Of a DNA stretch of 64,000 nt, positions 62,935-64,000 are shown in pieces; position 1 is the first letter of the stretch; every line of letters begins with the position of its first letter. Below the pieces are notes generated by a model that was given only the letters and a program-made list of their open reading frames with translations, had not been told where the DNA came from and searched no databases. Made by a program: the position numbers and the translations under genes. The stretch comes from an uncultured Alphaproteobacteria bacterium. GTDB taxonomy: Bacteria > Pseudomonadota > Alphaproteobacteria > HIMB59 > GCA-002718135. Location: assembly GCA_902623255.1 (NCBI GenBank), contig CACNSY010000008.1, positions 1 through 64,000 on the forward strand, in the 5' to 3' direction.

Positions 62935-63251
62935 TATTTAATCTCCAATGAAGAATCAATTGTGTTACCTTCATCTAATGTTACTATAGCTCTTTTAGTA
63001 TCTTTTCTAAAACCATATTGACCCTTAAATGTTTTGCCCTTACCTCTTAATATTGAGGTGTTTACCTTGTTAACCTTTACTTTGAATATTACTTCAATAG
63101 CGCTTTTAATATCAGCACTATTTGAATGTTTAGATACTACAAAAGAGTATTGATTAAATTGTTGCAAGTTTGTAGATTTTTCGGTTGTAATTGGCTTTTT
63201 AATTATATCATAAGCTCGTTCAATAGATATTTTTTGTTTGTTATTTTTCAT
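62934..63251 (-). CDS. rplW: 50S ribosomal protein L23
   Basis: L23, 105 aa, docking site for trigger factor and [69 protein letters not shown] overlap with rplD. Confidence 0.97.
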   Translation of the reverse strand: MKNNKQKISIERAYDIIKKPITTEKSTNLQQFNQYSFVVSKHSNSADIKSAIEVIFKVKVNKVNTSILRGKGKTFKGQYGFRKDTKRAIVTLDEGNTIDSSLEIK

Positions 63252-63871
63252 GAAAGCCTCTTAGTTATTTCATCAATAGATTTCTTTTCAAAAAATATTT
63301 TATCAAATGTAATTAAATCTTTAACATTAATACCCTTTTGATTCAAAATTGATACTTTAGGTATATTTGATGAGGCTAATTTAAAATTTTTATCAATTCC
63401 ATTTTCTGAATAAATAAATAAAGCTGATTTATAATCAAATTGTTTAAGATTAGAACTTAATTCTTTTGTTTTAAAATTTTTAATTTCAAAAGTGTCAATA
63501 ATCACAACTTTATCATCAGTAACTTTTGTTGATAAAGCAGATTTCAAAGCTAATTTTTTTTCTTTTTTATTTAAATTAAAAGAATGATCTCTATTTACTG
63601 GACCCATTGATACAGCTCCCCCTCTAAAATTAGGTGGTTTGTTACTACCTTGTCTTGCATTACCTGTACCTTTTTGAGAGAAGGGTTTTTTACTTCTGCC
63701 ACTTACTTCTGATCGAGTTTTTGTCTTATGTGAACCTTGTCTTGATTTTGCATTTTGGTATCTAATATATTGATGAATTAAATCTGGAAGTGTTTTTATA
63801 CCAAAAATATTTGAATCAAGATCTATATTTCCTACTGTTTTATTTTCAAGATTTAAAATTGATTTTTTCAT
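63248..63871 (-). CDS. rplD: 50S ribosomal protein L4
   Basis: L4, 207 aa. Extended loop with GSHKTKTRSEVSGRSKKPFSQKGTGNARQGS and RGGAVSMGPVNRDHSFNLNKKEKKLALKSAL. Also an autoregulator of the S10 operon in E. coli; unknown here. Starts right after rplC stop (TAAATG). Confidence 0.97.
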   Translation of the reverse strand: MKKSILNLENKTVGNIDLDSNIFGIKTLPDLIHQYIRYQNAKSRQGSHKTKTRSEVSGRSKKPFSQKGTGNARQGSNKPPNFRGGAVSMGPVNRDHSFNLNKKEKKLALKSALSTKVTDDKVVIIDTFEIKNFKTKELSSNLKQFDYKSALFIYSENGIDKNFKLASSNIPKVSILNQKGINVKDLITFDKIFFEKKSIDEITKRLS

Positions 63872-64000
63872 TTATGTTCTCTTAACAGAATCTTTTAGAT
63901 AAATGATTGAATTTTTTTTACCCGGTACTGAGCCCTTCACTAATATAAGATTTTTATCATTATCTATTTGAATTATTCTTAAGTTTTGCTTAGTGACCAT
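63872..64000 (-). CDS. rplC: 50S ribosomal protein L3, C-terminal end (N-terminus off window)
   Basis: Not in the ORF track because it is cut by the right edge. The last 42 codons read [30 protein letters not shown] and end KDSVKRT, the standard L3 C-terminus (QNL...GAVPG). TAA at 63874-63872 lies directly before the rplD ATG. The ATG at position 64000 is an internal Met codon. Confidence 0.93.
   Translation of the reverse strand: MVTKQNLRIIQIDNDKNLILVKGSVPGKKNSIIYLKDSVKRT

Noticed and set aside
1-64000. CRISPR arrays, insertion sequences, prophage or integrase genes, rRNA genes
   Set aside because: No spaced direct repeats, transposase, integrase or phage-like ORFs were found, and no rRNA sequence; only one tRNA is present.

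Overview
The window is a 64 kb stretch of a very AT-rich, tightly packed bacterial chromosome, most likely from a streamlined marine alphaproteobacterium (SAR11/HIMB59/AEGEAN-169-like). The order secY-adk-rpsM-rpsK-rpoA-rplQ points to Alphaproteobacteria. Low GC, intergenic gaps mostly below 100 bases, many 1-14 base overlaps, and many transport and osmolyte/amine catabolism genes with no visible mobile DNA point to a streamlined pelagic lineage. Exact placement is inference. No gene-free stretch exceeds 300 bases.

Layout. (1) 1-6.2 kb: carbohydrate uptake and processing. It holds two tandem MalG-type permeases (the second cut by the window edge), a MalF-type permease, a Gfo/Idh/MocA oxidoreductase, a GH20 beta-N-acetylhexosaminidase with no signal peptide, and a divergent galactokinase. 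(2) 6.2-12.7 kb: a gamma-butyrobetaine-hydroxylase-like dioxygenase, two SDRs, two more Gfo/Idh/MocA enzymes and a UxaA-type dehydratase, which fits oxidative, non-phosphorylative sugar or inositol catabolism. (3) 12.7-25.9 kb: amine and amino-compound use. A glutamine-synthetase-like ligase, ALDH and Fe-ADH form one operon; a second ALDH, a DadA-like FAD oxidase, a PotADBC-type ABC transporter, a DMT exporter and an M19 dipeptidase follow.

(4) 25.9-28.3 kb: a conserved gene pair without known function (a 554-aa protein and a DUF3726 protein). (5) 28.3-43.2 kb: thirteen minus-strand genes that may form one transcript: amidinotransferase, EutA, EutB, EutC, fold-type-II PLP enzyme, M20 amidohydrolase, M24 protein, proline-racemase-family protein, SoxBDAG and a DoeA-like M24 protein. 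This looks like a compatible-solute catabolic island, a variant of ectoine/hydroxyectoine utilisation feeding or joined to sarcosine oxidation. A GabD/DoeC-like dehydrogenase is divergent from it. This is the best candidate for an undescribed pathway.

(6) 44.6-51.9 kb: ROK fructokinase, BioY, GshB, GshA, MgtE, tRNA-Leu(GAG), LipB, RluC and a fluoride channel. (7) 51.9-64 kb: the S10-spc-alpha ribosomal superoperon on the minus strand from rplC (partial) to rplQ. It lacks rpmD, and rpoA is broken by a one-base frameshift in a run of five A residues.

Five of seven convergent gene pairs end on one shared 4-base stop palindrome (TTAA or CTAA), a marked compaction signature.
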